A DNA stretch of 64,000 nucleotides from contig CAKSBC010000012.1 of assembly GCA_934438085.1 (NCBI GenBank), positions 1 to 64,000 of the forward strand, in the 5' to 3' direction. A program made the translations under genes and the position numbers. Shown here in pieces: positions 56,295 through 64,000 of this stretch; position 1 is the stretch's first letter, and the number at the start of each line of letters is the position of its first letter. A model generated the notes under the pieces. That model made no database searches. It was not told the origin of the DNA and was given only the letters and a program-made list of their open reading frames with translations. The stretch comes from an uncultured Lachnospiraceae bacterium. GTDB lineage: Bacteria; Bacillota; Clostridia; Lachnospirales; Lachnospiraceae.

Positions 56295-57158
56295 TTACTC
56301 AATAACGCTGACTGCTATGCCTACGGCATTTGCGCCAACATGGCAGCATATACTTGCAGAAAGCGGATAATACTTTATCTCAAATTCAGGAAATGCTGTC
56401 TGTACCTGCTGTCTCCAGCTATCGGCAGCATCAGGATCCGTAAAAGAGCCTGCAACACTGACAGAAAGTCTGTCCTGCGGAATGTCCTTGAATCTGGTAT
56501 AAATATCCTCTTCTATGGACTCTATCATCAGCTTTTCAGCCTTCTTCATGCCTCTTACCTTGGCAAAGGCATCAAGCTTTTCTCCCTGTATCTGAAGCAC
56601 CGGTTTTAAATTAAGAGCATTTGCAACAGCAGCTCCTGCCGCTGTAACTCTGCCGCTTCTTATAAGTCTGTCAAGTGAATTGACAGTGACATAAATGCTT
56701 TGATTATATGCATTATTCTCTAAGCTATCCTTTATTGTATCTGCATCACAGCCTCTGTCTCTGAGCTTGACTGCATCATAAACCGAATCCATGAGTGAAA
56801 GCGAAATGCGGTGATTGTCAACCACCTTGACTTTCCCTTCATATTCCGCTGAAAATGTTGTCGCTGTAGCACATGAACCGCTAAGTCCGCTTGACATCGG
56901 AATATAAACTATCTCATCAAAGCCGGCTGCAAGGATCTCATCCCACATAGCAGTGAAATCTCCCGGTGAAGGCTGTGAACTGACTGCGTCGCAGCCTGCC
57001 TCAAGCTCGCGGTAAAAATCTCCAAGCTCTATACCCACGCCTTCAAGATATGCACGGTCATTTACGGTTATCGGCATAGGCAGAACATATATTCCTGCCT
57101 TTCTGCCATCCTCGACCGTAAGTCCGCTGTTTGTATCTGTCATTATCGCTGTTTTCAA
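56295..57158 (-). CDS. DegV-family fatty-acid-binding protein
   Basis: A 287-residue DegV/FakB-type protein, which binds long-chain fatty acids and in several Firmicutes presents them to the kinase FakA. The N-terminal ATMTDTNSGLT-like motif (IMTDTNSGLTVEDGRKAGI), PLPITVNDRAYLEGV, SQPSPGDFTAMWDE and the lipid-contact IPMSSGLSGSCATATTF are intact. The C-terminal LKPVLQIQGEKLDAFAKVRG is characteristic. It lies 21 bp after the AlaX gene. No FakA is in the window. Confidence 0.92.
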   Translation of the reverse strand: MKTAIMTDTNSGLTVEDGRKAGIYVLPMPITVNDRAYLEGVGIELGDFYRELEAGCDAVSSQPSPGDFTAMWDEILAAGFDEIVYIPMSSGLSGSCATATTFSAEYEGKVKVVDNHRISLSLMDSVYDAVKLRDRGCDADTIKDSLENNAYNQSIYVTVNSLDRLIRSGRVTAAGAAVANALNLKPVLQIQGEKLDAFAKVRGMKKAEKLMIESIEEDIYTRFKDIPQDRLSVSVAGSFTDPDAADSWRQQVQTAFPEFEIKYYPLSASICCHVGANAVGIAVSVIE

Positions 57159-57179
57159 TTTATTACCTCAAGTATCTAA

Positions 57180-58580
57180 TTATCCGAGCTTTTCAAAAAA
57201 AGCTCTTATATCCTGTTCGGAAGCTGACACAGACCCTTGTGCAAAGCCGCCTTTTCCGCCTCCGCGTCCGTTCAAAACGGTGTTCATATCACGTATAAGC
57301 TTAGGATCATCCTCATCCTTAAGCTTGACTGCATATTTATATCTGCGGCACGATTTTACTGCATCTTTCTTTTGGATGTCAATATCTGCGGCACAAGTAG
57401 TTTCTGCAATTACCTTTGTATTTACATTTTCTGCATGCTGATTGGAATCATCCACACGTTCTGCGCTGTCTGCCGAAAAAACAACACTTCTACCCTTGCA
57501 GTGTTCAGCTATAAGAACGCACAATTTACGCACACTGTCAGGATCTAGTCCTTCGGTGAAAAACAATACATTGTCCTTATCTTCATACTGTTCCGCAATT
57601 TTTTCAAAAAGCTTCTGTTCAGTAAGAGAAAGCTTATATTTAAGCTCCGAAAGCTCTGCTCTCTGCTTCATATATACATTGGCAGTCTTGTCGTATGAGG
57701 CTGCCATGGCTCTTGCAATAATGCGGTTCTGCTCTCTGCAAATGCTCAGATAATCAAAGGCTCTCTTTCCGCATAAAAGCTCTATCCTGCTTCCCTTTGT
57801 GAATTTCTGACAGGATAAGAATTTTACAAGACCTACCTCTGCACTTCTTTCAACATGAGTTCCGCAGCAGGCACAGGTATCTGCTCCCGGGAATGAGACT
57901 ATCCTTACGGCACCGCTTAATTCCTTCTTACTCCTGTATTCTAAAGCTGCAAGTTCTTTTTCTCCGGGAAAGCTTATTTCTATCCTGTGATCTTCCCAGA
58001 TATATTTATTCGCCTTTTCCTCTATCTTAAGCAGCTCTTCTTCAGTGATATCGGCGTTATAATCTATGGTAATGATATCGGCTCCCATATGAAAGCCTAC
58101 ATTATCGCAGTTGAAGGCTTCACATATCATGCCGCTTACGATATGCTCTCCGCTGTGCTGCTGCATATGATCAAAACGTCGTTCCCAGTCTATAATTCCG
58201 TGAACTATTGTTCCCGGCTCTATCTCAGCATCACAATAATGTAGGATCTGTCCGTCTTTTTCATGAACATCTGTAACGGATACTTTCTTTAGTATATTCT
58301 TCGAAGAGTCGCTGCAATTATTGCTTAGTACATTTACATCACAGCTTTCATTTCCGCAGGCATTTTCAGCATTTGCAGCGGCTGAAAGTCTCTCATTTGA
58401 TCCTGACTCAAATATCTCCCCAACATCGGCAGGCTGACCGCCGCCCTCCGGATAAAATACAGTCCGGTCAAGCTCGATCAGCCATGTTTTGTTATTTTTA
58501 TCTGATTTTCTGCAGGAAACGACCTTTGCGTCAAATTCCCTTATATATGCATCCTCATAATAAAGCTTTACAGTTTCCAT
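57180..58580 (-). CDS. Alanyl-tRNA editing protein (AlaX-type with DHHA1-like tail)
   Basis: A stand-alone relative of the AlaRS editing domain that hydrolyses mischarged Ser-tRNA-Ala (or Gly-). The 466 residues begin with the editing fold (RTVFYPEGGGQPADVG). Zinc ligands are His in RFDHMQQHSGEHIVSG (about 140-155) and Cys and His in ADTCACCGTHVERSAEVG. The C-terminal third has a coiled coil (YMKQRAELSELKYKLSLTEQKL) and a DHHA1-like end with RGGGKGGFAQGS. There are two hydrophilic insertions, about 60-95 and 370-400, rich in Asn, Asp and Ser. It lies 31 bp downstream of the nucleoside phosphorylase gene. Confidence 0.9.
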   Translation of the reverse strand: METVKLYYEDAYIREFDAKVVSCRKSDKNNKTWLIELDRTVFYPEGGGQPADVGEIFESGSNERLSAAANAENACGNESCDVNVLSNNCSDSSKNILKKVSVTDVHEKDGQILHYCDAEIEPGTIVHGIIDWERRFDHMQQHSGEHIVSGMICEAFNCDNVGFHMGADIITIDYNADITEEELLKIEEKANKYIWEDHRIEISFPGEKELAALEYRSKKELSGAVRIVSFPGADTCACCGTHVERSAEVGLVKFLSCQKFTKGSRIELLCGKRAFDYLSICREQNRIIARAMAASYDKTANVYMKQRAELSELKYKLSLTEQKLFEKIAEQYEDKDNVLFFTEGLDPDSVRKLCVLIAEHCKGRSVVFSADSAERVDDSNQHAENVNTKVIAETTCAADIDIQKKDAVKSCRRYKYAVKLKDEDDPKLIRDMNTVLNGRGGGKGGFAQGSVSASEQDIRAFFEKLG

Positions 58581-58611
58581 TTGTTACTTCTAAAGACCTT
58601 TCCGAGCTATA

Positions 58612-59436
58612 TTACATTTCCTTTACGCACGCTCTGATGAGTCCGGAAAAGCTCTTAGATGCTTTTTCTGCGGCTATATTAACCTCTTCTCCTGAAAGCT
58701 TTGTCTTAAGGACACCTGCTGCCATATTTGTAAGAACTGTAATTCCTAATGTACGCATTCCGCAGTGAGCGGCAATGGTTGCCTCAGGCACAGTACTCAT
58801 TCCTACTGCATCCGCCCCAAGTATTCTTGCTGCTCTTACCTCTGCAGGAGTCTCAAAGGAAGGTCCCGGGAAGTACATATATACTCCGTCTCTGAGGGTA
58901 ATGCCGAGCTCCTTTGCCTTATCATGAGCAAGCTTCATATATTCCTCGTTATATACCTCGGTCATGTCATTAAAACGAGGACCAAACTCAGGAATATTTG
59001 CACCCTGCAAAGGACCGAATCCAAAGAGTCTTATGTGATCATTGATAAGCATAAGCTCTCCGACCTTCCATTCTGTATTTACGCAGCCCGCAGCATTGGT
59101 CACTATCATTTTGTCAGCACCCAAAAGCTTGAGAACTCTGACCGGGAAGGTTACCTCTTCCATAGTGTAGCCTTCATAGCAGTGAAGTCTGCCCTGCATT
59201 ACAGCAACATTTTTACCGCAAAGCTTGCCGAAAACAAAGCGTCCCTTATGGTCAGGAGCTGTTGATGTTCTGAAATGAGGAATGTCCTTATAGTCTACAT
59301 ATACAGGCTCGTCGATCTCATCTCCCATAAATCCGAGTCCTGATCCCAAAATCATAAGTATTTCAGGTCTGAAATCTCCGAGTCTTTCTTTAAGCATTTC
59401 ACAGCTTTCCACATAATCTTCGTATCTGTATGACAT
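58612..59436 (-). CDS. punA: Purine nucleoside phosphorylase
   Basis: Phosphorolysis of purine nucleosides to base and ribose-1-phosphate. The 274 residues match the trimeric (PunA/PNP) class: MILGSGLGFMGDEID phosphate-binding start, VAVMQGRLHCYEGYTMEEVTFPVRVL, VTNAAGCVNTEWKVGELMLINDHI, and the base-site segment GPSFETPAEVRAARILGADAVGMSTVPE. A GGAGG precedes the ATG. It is the first gene before the AlaX and degV genes. The symbol could equally be deoD-like; the motifs favour PunA. Confidence 0.93.
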   Translation of the reverse strand: MSYRYEDYVESCEMLKERLGDFRPEILMILGSGLGFMGDEIDEPVYVDYKDIPHFRTSTAPDHKGRFVFGKLCGKNVAVMQGRLHCYEGYTMEEVTFPVRVLKLLGADKMIVTNAAGCVNTEWKVGELMLINDHIRLFGFGPLQGANIPEFGPRFNDMTEVYNEEYMKLAHDKAKELGITLRDGVYMYFPGPSFETPAEVRAARILGADAVGMSTVPEATIAAHCGMRTLGITVLTNMAAGVLKTKLSGEEVNIAAEKASKSFSGLIRACVKEM

Positions 59437-59599
59437 GATGCACCTCCGAAAGTGTATTTAATTTCATTCTTACTTGTTCTCTGCAGCTCTATGATATGCC
59501 CTAAATGTGAGCTGACTATGAAATATAATTTTGATTTATGAAATCTTACCATATTATTATAAATGGTTTTTATCAAATAATGAAGAGAAAGTATTAACG

Positions 59600-59700
59600 A
59601 GCAGATATTTATAACTGTAAGAATATGAAGTATTTATAAGCTGATATTTATAGCTGTAATAACAGGAAATATTTATAAGCTGATACTTATAGCTGTAATT
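59600..59700. repeat. 39-bp tandem repeat, about 2.6 copies
   Basis: Copies at 59600-59638, 59639-59677 and a partial one from 59678. Each carries AGCWGATAYTTATARCTGTAA, and the first two end TATTTATA. It is AT-rich, contains AGCT-anchored short palindromes, and lies in the 347-bp gap between the TRAP permease terminator and the nucleoside phosphorylase. The remaining gap shows no gene. Confidence 0.75.
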
Positions 59701-59703
59701 AAT

Positions 59704-59729
59704 TAAGAGACCGCCGAAGCGATCTCTTA
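59704..59729 (-). terminator. UUCG-capped terminator of the TRAP transporter
   Basis: On the minus strand an 11-bp stem TAAGAGATCGC/GCGGTCTCTTA (one U-G) is closed by a TTCG tetraloop and followed by an A/T stretch, 54 bases past the permease stop. Confidence 0.8.
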
Positions 59730-59783
59730 TGTCGAATAAATATTTTAATTTATACAGCGTACTGCCGGTATGCCTTAACCTTT

Positions 59784-61769
59784 TCAGGCTGCAGCTGCTG
59801 CCTTTTTATTTAACGCAAGCTGCCATACTATAACAGCTCCGACTATAGCTACGCCAATGATATCAGATGCAGATCCCGGATACATAAGTGCAAGTCCGCC
59901 GCATATAGAAAGAATTCTCTGTAAAGGATTCATCTTCGCAAACATAAATCCCGCTACTCCCGTCGATACTCCGAAGATACCTACAAGTGAAGTAACCGCA
60001 ATACTTACTATCTGTAAAGGTCCTGTAACATCGATAAATATCATTGCAGGATTCATAGCAAGAATATAAGGAACGATAAATGCTGCAATAGCAAGCTTGG
60101 TAGCATTTACAGCAGTCTTCATAGGATCCGATTTTGCAATCGCCGCTCCGGCATAGGCTGCAAGTGCTACAGGCGGTGTAATATCTGCAACGATTCCGAA
60201 GTAGAATACAAAGAAGTGTGCCGCAAGCATCGGAACTCCCATACGTACAAGGATAGGCGCACAGGTAGCTGCCATAATGCAGTAGTTTGCTGTTGTAGGT
60301 ACACCCATACCGAGTACGATACAGCAGATCATGGTAAGGAACAGAGCAATAATAACCTGATTACCTGCTATAGCTACGATACCGTTGATAAGCACATTGG
60401 CAAGACCTGTCATTGTGATAGTTCCTGCAATGATTCCGGCGATTCCGCAGGCTGCAGCAACAGAGATAGCGCCCTTTCCGCCGCTCGCAAGCGCTTCGAA
60501 TACACTCTTTAAATTCATGCGGTGTGCCTTGTTAGGAAGGCTGACAACTATAGCTGCCACAATTGAAAGTGCGGCTGCAGTCTGTATAGTCTTGGTCGCT
60601 GTACTTACAAGATATATGAGCATGATTATCGGAAGAAGAAGATAAATCTCCTTTGCAAGTACGCTCATCTTAGGAAGCTGATCCTTAGGAATACCCTCAA
60701 GATTATTCTTCTTGGCTTCCACATGTACGGCAATAAATATACCTGTGAAATAAAGCACTGCAGGAATTATTGCTCTGACGATAATGTTGCTGTAAGGAAC
60801 ATTAACGATATCCGCCATAAGGAATGCTGCTGCACCCATGATAGGAGGCATTATCTGTCCTCCGGTAGATGCCGCTGCCTCAACCGCTCCGGCAAACTCG
60901 CCTCTGTAGCCTGTCTTCTTCATCATAGGTATTGTTACAGAACCGGAACCAACTGTATTGGCAACCGATGAACCTGAAACCATTCCTAAAAGCGCTGAAG
61001 AAACGACTGCTACCTTCGCAGGTCCGCCAGAAAATCCACCTACAAGTGCATTGGCAAAATCAATGAAGAAATCAGATATGCCCGTACGCTCAAGGAATGC
61101 ACCGAATATGATGAATATTACGATAAACTTTGAGCAGGTATTGATAGGAGTGGAAAGGATTCCTTCCTTTGAATAAAACAGAAGTCTGACTGCATAGTTA
61201 AGACGTCCTGTAAATGTAGGATTTGAAAGTCCCTTTGTAAGGGCATATATAATGAATGCCGCAGCAACCACCAGGATCGGGATTCCTACAGAACGACGAC
61301 AGATCTCTGCAAGAGAAAGTGTACCGATAATACCGATAATGATCTGATAATTAGCAAACTTACTGCCCTGCTGAATTATTGATACAGCATTAAAGGTAAA
61401 ATAAAGGAATGCGCCGGTTCCGAGCACCATGAGAATGATGTCGTACCAAGGCATGTAATTAACCTTTTGAACTCCCTTTTTAGCCGGGAAGATGACATAC
61501 CCAAGGAATATGATGCACGCTACGAAAGATGTCAGCCTGACCTCCTCAAGAAATGTTCCCCAAAGAGTTACATACATGCAGAAAAGCGCAAATAACGCCA
61601 GAAGTCCATTAACGATGAGCTTCGGCGTTCCCTGCCAGTTACGGGTGTTTGACTCTCTGTCAAACTTCTTCATTACATCATCTACCGCTGCCTGTATGTT
61701 TTCAGCAGTATCCGCATGTACGTCGGCAGATATCTCCGCATTCAGTTTTGTATCTTTCTTTAGTTCCAT
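59784..61769 (-). CDS. TRAP transporter fused permease (DctQM, TAXI type)
   Basis: A 661-residue membrane protein joining the small four-helix (DctQ) and large twelve-helix (DctM) TRAP subunits, which drive Na+-coupled uptake of an organic acid bound by the partner TAXI protein. A hydrophilic N-terminal region of about 60 residues precedes about 17 helices. The large-subunit motifs GGPAKVAVVSSALLGMVSGSSVANTVGSGSVTIP, GGQIMPPIMGAAAF and LGMGVPTTANYCI are clear. A C-terminal poly-Ala tail ends the protein. ATG at 61769 follows GAGGT; a reading 19 codons longer has no ribosome site. It is 91 bp downstream of the TAXI receptor gene. The substrate is unknown. Confidence 0.93.
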   Translation of the reverse strand: MELKKDTKLNAEISADVHADTAENIQAAVDDVMKKFDRESNTRNWQGTPKLIVNGLLALFALFCMYVTLWGTFLEEVRLTSFVACIIFLGYVIFPAKKGVQKVNYMPWYDIILMVLGTGAFLYFTFNAVSIIQQGSKFANYQIIIGIIGTLSLAEICRRSVGIPILVVAAAFIIYALTKGLSNPTFTGRLNYAVRLLFYSKEGILSTPINTCSKFIVIFIIFGAFLERTGISDFFIDFANALVGGFSGGPAKVAVVSSALLGMVSGSSVANTVGSGSVTIPMMKKTGYRGEFAGAVEAAASTGGQIMPPIMGAAAFLMADIVNVPYSNIIVRAIIPAVLYFTGIFIAVHVEAKKNNLEGIPKDQLPKMSVLAKEIYLLLPIIMLIYLVSTATKTIQTAAALSIVAAIVVSLPNKAHRMNLKSVFEALASGGKGAISVAAACGIAGIIAGTITMTGLANVLINGIVAIAGNQVIIALFLTMICCIVLGMGVPTTANYCIMAATCAPILVRMGVPMLAAHFFVFYFGIVADITPPVALAAYAGAAIAKSDPMKTAVNATKLAIAAFIVPYILAMNPAMIFIDVTGPLQIVSIAVTSLVGIFGVSTGVAGFMFAKMNPLQRILSICGGLALMYPGSASDIIGVAIVGAVIVWQLALNKKAAAAA

Positions 61770-61860
61770 ATTGACCTCATTTGACACTTTTTGGGCGGAG
61801 AACGATATAGCTGTTCTCACACCCAAAAATATAGTTTCAATAATGTGATTCAGAGTTTAA

Positions 61861-62907
61861 TTACTCAGCCTCTACTGTAACGCCCTGCTCCTCGAAGTAC
61901 TTAGCTGCGCCCTTGTGGAAAGGTGCTGTCATACCTGTTGTAGCGTTCTCGATAGAAAGCTCTGCGCCCTTTGAATGCTCTGTTGCGATTGCATCAGCAT
62001 TCTCATAAATAGCCTTTGTAAGAGCATATACAGAATCCTCGTCAGCATCAGCTGAAACGATAAGTGTAGCCTTTACAGTAATAGTATTAACATCCTCATC
62101 CTGTCCTGAATATGTTCCTGCAGGAATAGCAAGCTCTGTGTAGTATGGGCACTCATCGATGATAGCCTTAGCTGTATCTCCCTCGATAGGAACGAGATAG
62201 ATCTGATTAGAAGTTGCGAGCTCTGTGATAGCCGGTGTAGGAGCACCTGCTACAAGGAATGCTGCATCGATCTTGCCGTCCTTAAGTCCCTCTGCACTGT
62301 CTGCAAAGCTTAAGTACTGAGCCTTGATATCATTCTCTGTAAGACCTGCTGCGCCTAAAACATCCATAGCGTTGAAGTAAACGCCTGATCCCGGAGCACC
62401 GATAGAAACGGCCTTACCCTTAAGATCCGCAGGAGTCTTGATGTCAGGATTAAGTGTTACAAGCTGAACTGTCTCTGCATAAAGACCGCCAACTACACGG
62501 AAGGTGTCAAGAGCACCGTCATCTGCAAAAGCCTTAACTCCGTCCCATGCATAAGCCATAACGTCTGACTGAACTGTTCCTAGCTGATAATCGCCGGCAT
62601 CGATACCCTGAATATCTGCCTTTGATCCGTCTGTTGCAACAACTGTTACGTCGATGCCTGCCTTATTCTTGATGTACTGGCTTAAAACTCCTCCGAACGC
62701 ATAGTATGTGCCTGAGGTTCCGCCTGTACCCATAGTCATCTTAACGCCTGTAGGTGCAACTGTCTCGCCCTCTGCTGCATCTGAGCTTCCTGCTGCATCT
62801 GAGCTTCCTGCTGCTGCAGTTGTTGAATTTGTATCACCTGAGCTTGAGCAGGCTGCCATGGATACTGCAAGAGCTGCAGCCATGATAACTGATAAAAACT
62901 TTTTCAT
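61861..62907 (-). CDS. TAXI-family TRAP transporter solute-binding lipoprotein
   Basis: A 348-residue extracytoplasmic receptor. The lipobox is SMAAC (Cys about 20), followed by a low-complexity spacer that contains a perfect 6-residue repeat (GSSDAA twice). The TAXI fold follows: MGTGGTSGTYYAFGGVLSQYI at about 60-80, GTVQSDVMAYAWDG, LKGKAVSIGAPGSGVYFNAMDVL and KDGKIDAAFLVAGAPTPAI. The TGMTAPFHKGAAKYFEEQGV end is typical. GGAGGG precedes the ATG. A strong promoter and a palindromic operator lie upstream. The ligand may be a dicarboxylate or amino acid such as glutamate, but this is not read from sequence. Confidence 0.94.
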   Translation of the reverse strand: MKKFLSVIMAAALAVSMAACSSSGDTNSTTAAAGSSDAAGSSDAAEGETVAPTGVKMTMGTGGTSGTYYAFGGVLSQYIKNKAGIDVTVVATDGSKADIQGIDAGDYQLGTVQSDVMAYAWDGVKAFADDGALDTFRVVGGLYAETVQLVTLNPDIKTPADLKGKAVSIGAPGSGVYFNAMDVLGAAGLTENDIKAQYLSFADSAEGLKDGKIDAAFLVAGAPTPAITELATSNQIYLVPIEGDTAKAIIDECPYYTELAIPAGTYSGQDEDVNTITVKATLIVSADADEDSVYALTKAIYENADAIATEHSKGAELSIENATTGMTAPFHKGAAKYFEEQGVTVEAE

Positions 62908-63012
62908 AATACCCTCCGTGTTGATTTATCTTTTATTTCGGAGCCGTCATTTAATATAATGACCCTGCTCTTCTTTCCGCCTTCAGCCTAAGCCGCGGCG
63001 CTGTTAGTTTAT

Positions 63013-63067
63013 AGTATATAAGTATGTTTTTTCCTTGTCAAGCATAAAATGTATTCATGTATACATG
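63013..63067 (-). promoter_or_regulatory. Promoter of the TRAP-TAXI operon with upstream palindrome
   Basis: On the minus strand TTGACA (63036-63041), 17-bp spacer and TATACT (63013-63018). Fifteen bases upstream of the -35 is the perfect 12-bp palindrome CATGTATACATG (63056-63067). The position fits an activator site; TGTATACA-type sites are often used by GntR-family regulators. Confidence 0.75.
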
Positions 63068-63120
63068 TATGTTTAGTATTTTTCATAAATTTCTCTATAA
63101 CCATTACTTATAATGTATAA

Positions 63121-63996
63121 TCAGTTCTTTTGTATATCAAGCTGTGCGTAAATAACTACAGAAAGAACTATGAGCCCTCCTATGAGCTCACCTCTTGACG
63201 GAATCTCATGCAGGAATACAGCCGCAAGTATAATTCCGTATACTGTTTCCATAATAGAAACTATACCTACAGTCTGAACACTTAAATATCTCTGAGTGCT
63301 TACAAACATAGCAAATGCCACTGCTGTAATGACTACTCCGATAAAACCGATAACTGCGATATCTGTGGCATTAAGCCCGTTAAATGTAATAAATGCAAAA
63401 GGAAGTGTCGTAAGACTTGCGGCTGCCTGCTGGTAAAGTGTGACCGTAGTGCTGTCATATTTAGAGGCAACCTCATTATTAAGTACAGTAAGTATCCCGT
63501 ACAGGAAAGCTGATAACAGACCGACCAAAAGCCCCATAAACATACTGTTTTCAAAGGATATGTCAGGGCATGTTATGCTGACTCCTACAATTATCAGTAT
63601 GGTCATTATGAGGCTCTTTTTTGTAAGCTTCGCGCCGTATACAAAATGATCTAAAAATACCATAAATAACGGGGCGGCTGCATAGGTTATAGTAGCTATT
63701 GCAACAGTAGAAAGTCTGATAGAAACAAAAAATGTCAGGAAATGAAAGCCCAGCACCGCTCCTGCCGCCATAAGTATAATGAAATCTCTTTTATTTTTAA
63801 GCTTCAGGTCCTTTTTTACAATAAGACTGTAAATCAGGAGAACACATGTAGATACGAATACTCTTCCGAAGGTCAGAACAGAGGAGGATACTTCTGTATA
63901 TCTCGACATTACTCCTGAGGTTCCGTACAGAAGAACCGCAATATTAATATATAAAATGCTTCTGGTTATATCCTTTTTGCTGATACTGTTGTTCAT
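63121..63996 (-). CDS. EamA/DMT-superfamily transporter
   Basis: A 291-residue membrane protein with about ten helices in two EamA repeats (about 12-140 and 155-288). The first ends around YAAAPLFMVFLDHFVYGAKL and the second around VSIMETVYGIILAAVFLHEIPSRGELIGGLIVL. The N-terminal stretch is short and charged (NNSISKKDITRS). The ATG at 63996 is four bases from the window edge, so its ribosome site cannot be seen and a longer N-terminus is not excluded. It precedes the TRAP operon, from which it is separated by the intergenic promoter. The substrate is unknown. Confidence 0.87.
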   Translation of the reverse strand: MNNSISKKDITRSILYINIAVLLYGTSGVMSRYTEVSSSVLTFGRVFVSTCVLLIYSLIVKKDLKLKNKRDFIILMAAGAVLGFHFLTFFVSIRLSTVAIATITYAAAPLFMVFLDHFVYGAKLTKKSLIMTILIIVGVSITCPDISFENSMFMGLLVGLLSAFLYGILTVLNNEVASKYDSTTVTLYQQAAASLTTLPFAFITFNGLNATDIAVIGFIGVVITAVAFAMFVSTQRYLSVQTVGIVSIMETVYGIILAAVFLHEIPSRGELIGGLIVLSVVIYAQLDIQKN

Positions 63997-64000
63997 TAAT

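Noticed and set aside
59600..59700. CRISPR array
   Set aside because: The unit repeats directly without variable spacers, has fewer than three copies, and no cas genes are nearby.
62760..62830. Short tandem repeat as an assembly artefact in the TAXI gene
   Set aside because: The 18-bp duplication keeps frame and encodes a plausible flexible spacer (GSSDAA twice) after the lipobox, so it is treated as natural.
1..64000. Insertion sequences, prophage genes, integrases or rRNA genes
   Set aside because: No transposase, integrase, phage structural gene or rRNA sequence was recognised anywhere in the window.

Overview
The window looks like a chromosomal segment of a low-to-mid-GC anaerobic Firmicute, most probably a member of the Lachnospiraceae. 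The reasons are the co-occurrence of PolC and DnaE, HPr kinase, WhiA, a CymR/IscR-like Rrf2 regulator, a DUF6145-type small protein beside dusB, and the gene orders hprK-murB-whiA-HPr-dnaE and pyrH-frr-uppS-cdsA-dxr-rseP-ispG-polC. Almost every gene is on the minus strand. The only plus-strand items are three tRNA-Leu genes, a small HipB-like regulator with a 10-codon stub of hipA, and mgtE with its leader.

Layout by region. 0-4.3 kb: lysS (fused to a C-terminal tRNA-binding domain), greA, dusB and a DUF6145-like gene. 4.3-11.7 kb: dnaE, a Crh-like HPr without histidine, a shortened WhiA, hprK, murB and murI. 11.7-13 kb: tRNA-Leu(AAG)-tRNA-Leu(CAG)-tRNA-Leu(AAG), then an orphan HipB-like repressor with two palindromic operators. 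13-16.5 kb: a minimal type IV pilin locus (pilin, pilC, pilB). 16.6-21.6 kb: ddl, yajC, tgt, secDF. 21.7-31.6 kb: a DMT transporter, a cell-wall-binding-repeat protein, three glycosyltransferases behind glmM, and rfbD-rfbB-rfbA without rfbC. 31.8-38.2 kb: an Rrf2 regulator and cysK with a shared candidate operator motif, an ECF riboflavin S component coupled to an MntR-like regulator, a decayed sdaA end, mgtE with a long structured leader, and a second cell-wall-binding-repeat protein. 38.5-49.6 kb: polC, ispG, rseP, dxr, cdsA, uppS, frr, pyrH, interrupted by an elaborate structured repeat between frr and uppS. 49.6-64 kb: a TetM/EF-G-like GTPase fused to a YacP/Rae1-type nuclease, a DUF3298 lipoprotein, gpsA, pgeF, degV, an AlaX-type editing protein, a purine nucleoside phosphorylase, a TRAP-TAXI transporter pair and an EamA transporter.

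Much of the segment serves envelope building: precursors (murB, murI, ddl, glmM, uppS, the IspG/Dxr isoprenoid steps, CdsA), surface polysaccharide (rfb genes and glycosyltransferases) and secretion (SecDF, YajC). The rest is replication, translation and carbon control.

Most interesting are: (1) the ribosomal-protection-like GTPase with a C-terminal Rae1-type NYN nuclease, which appears to start at a CTG codon; (2) a multi-hairpin repeat of about 130 bp in two long copies and one partial copy between frr and uppS, with a compensatory base-pair change between copies; (3) a Crh-like HPr beside a WhiA that has lost about 90 residues; (4) the mgtE leader with a strong ribosome site, a mini-ORF and alternative pairings; (5) a 20-bp repeat at both convergent junctions in the window. 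All functional statements are read from sequence and family knowledge; no database search was run.
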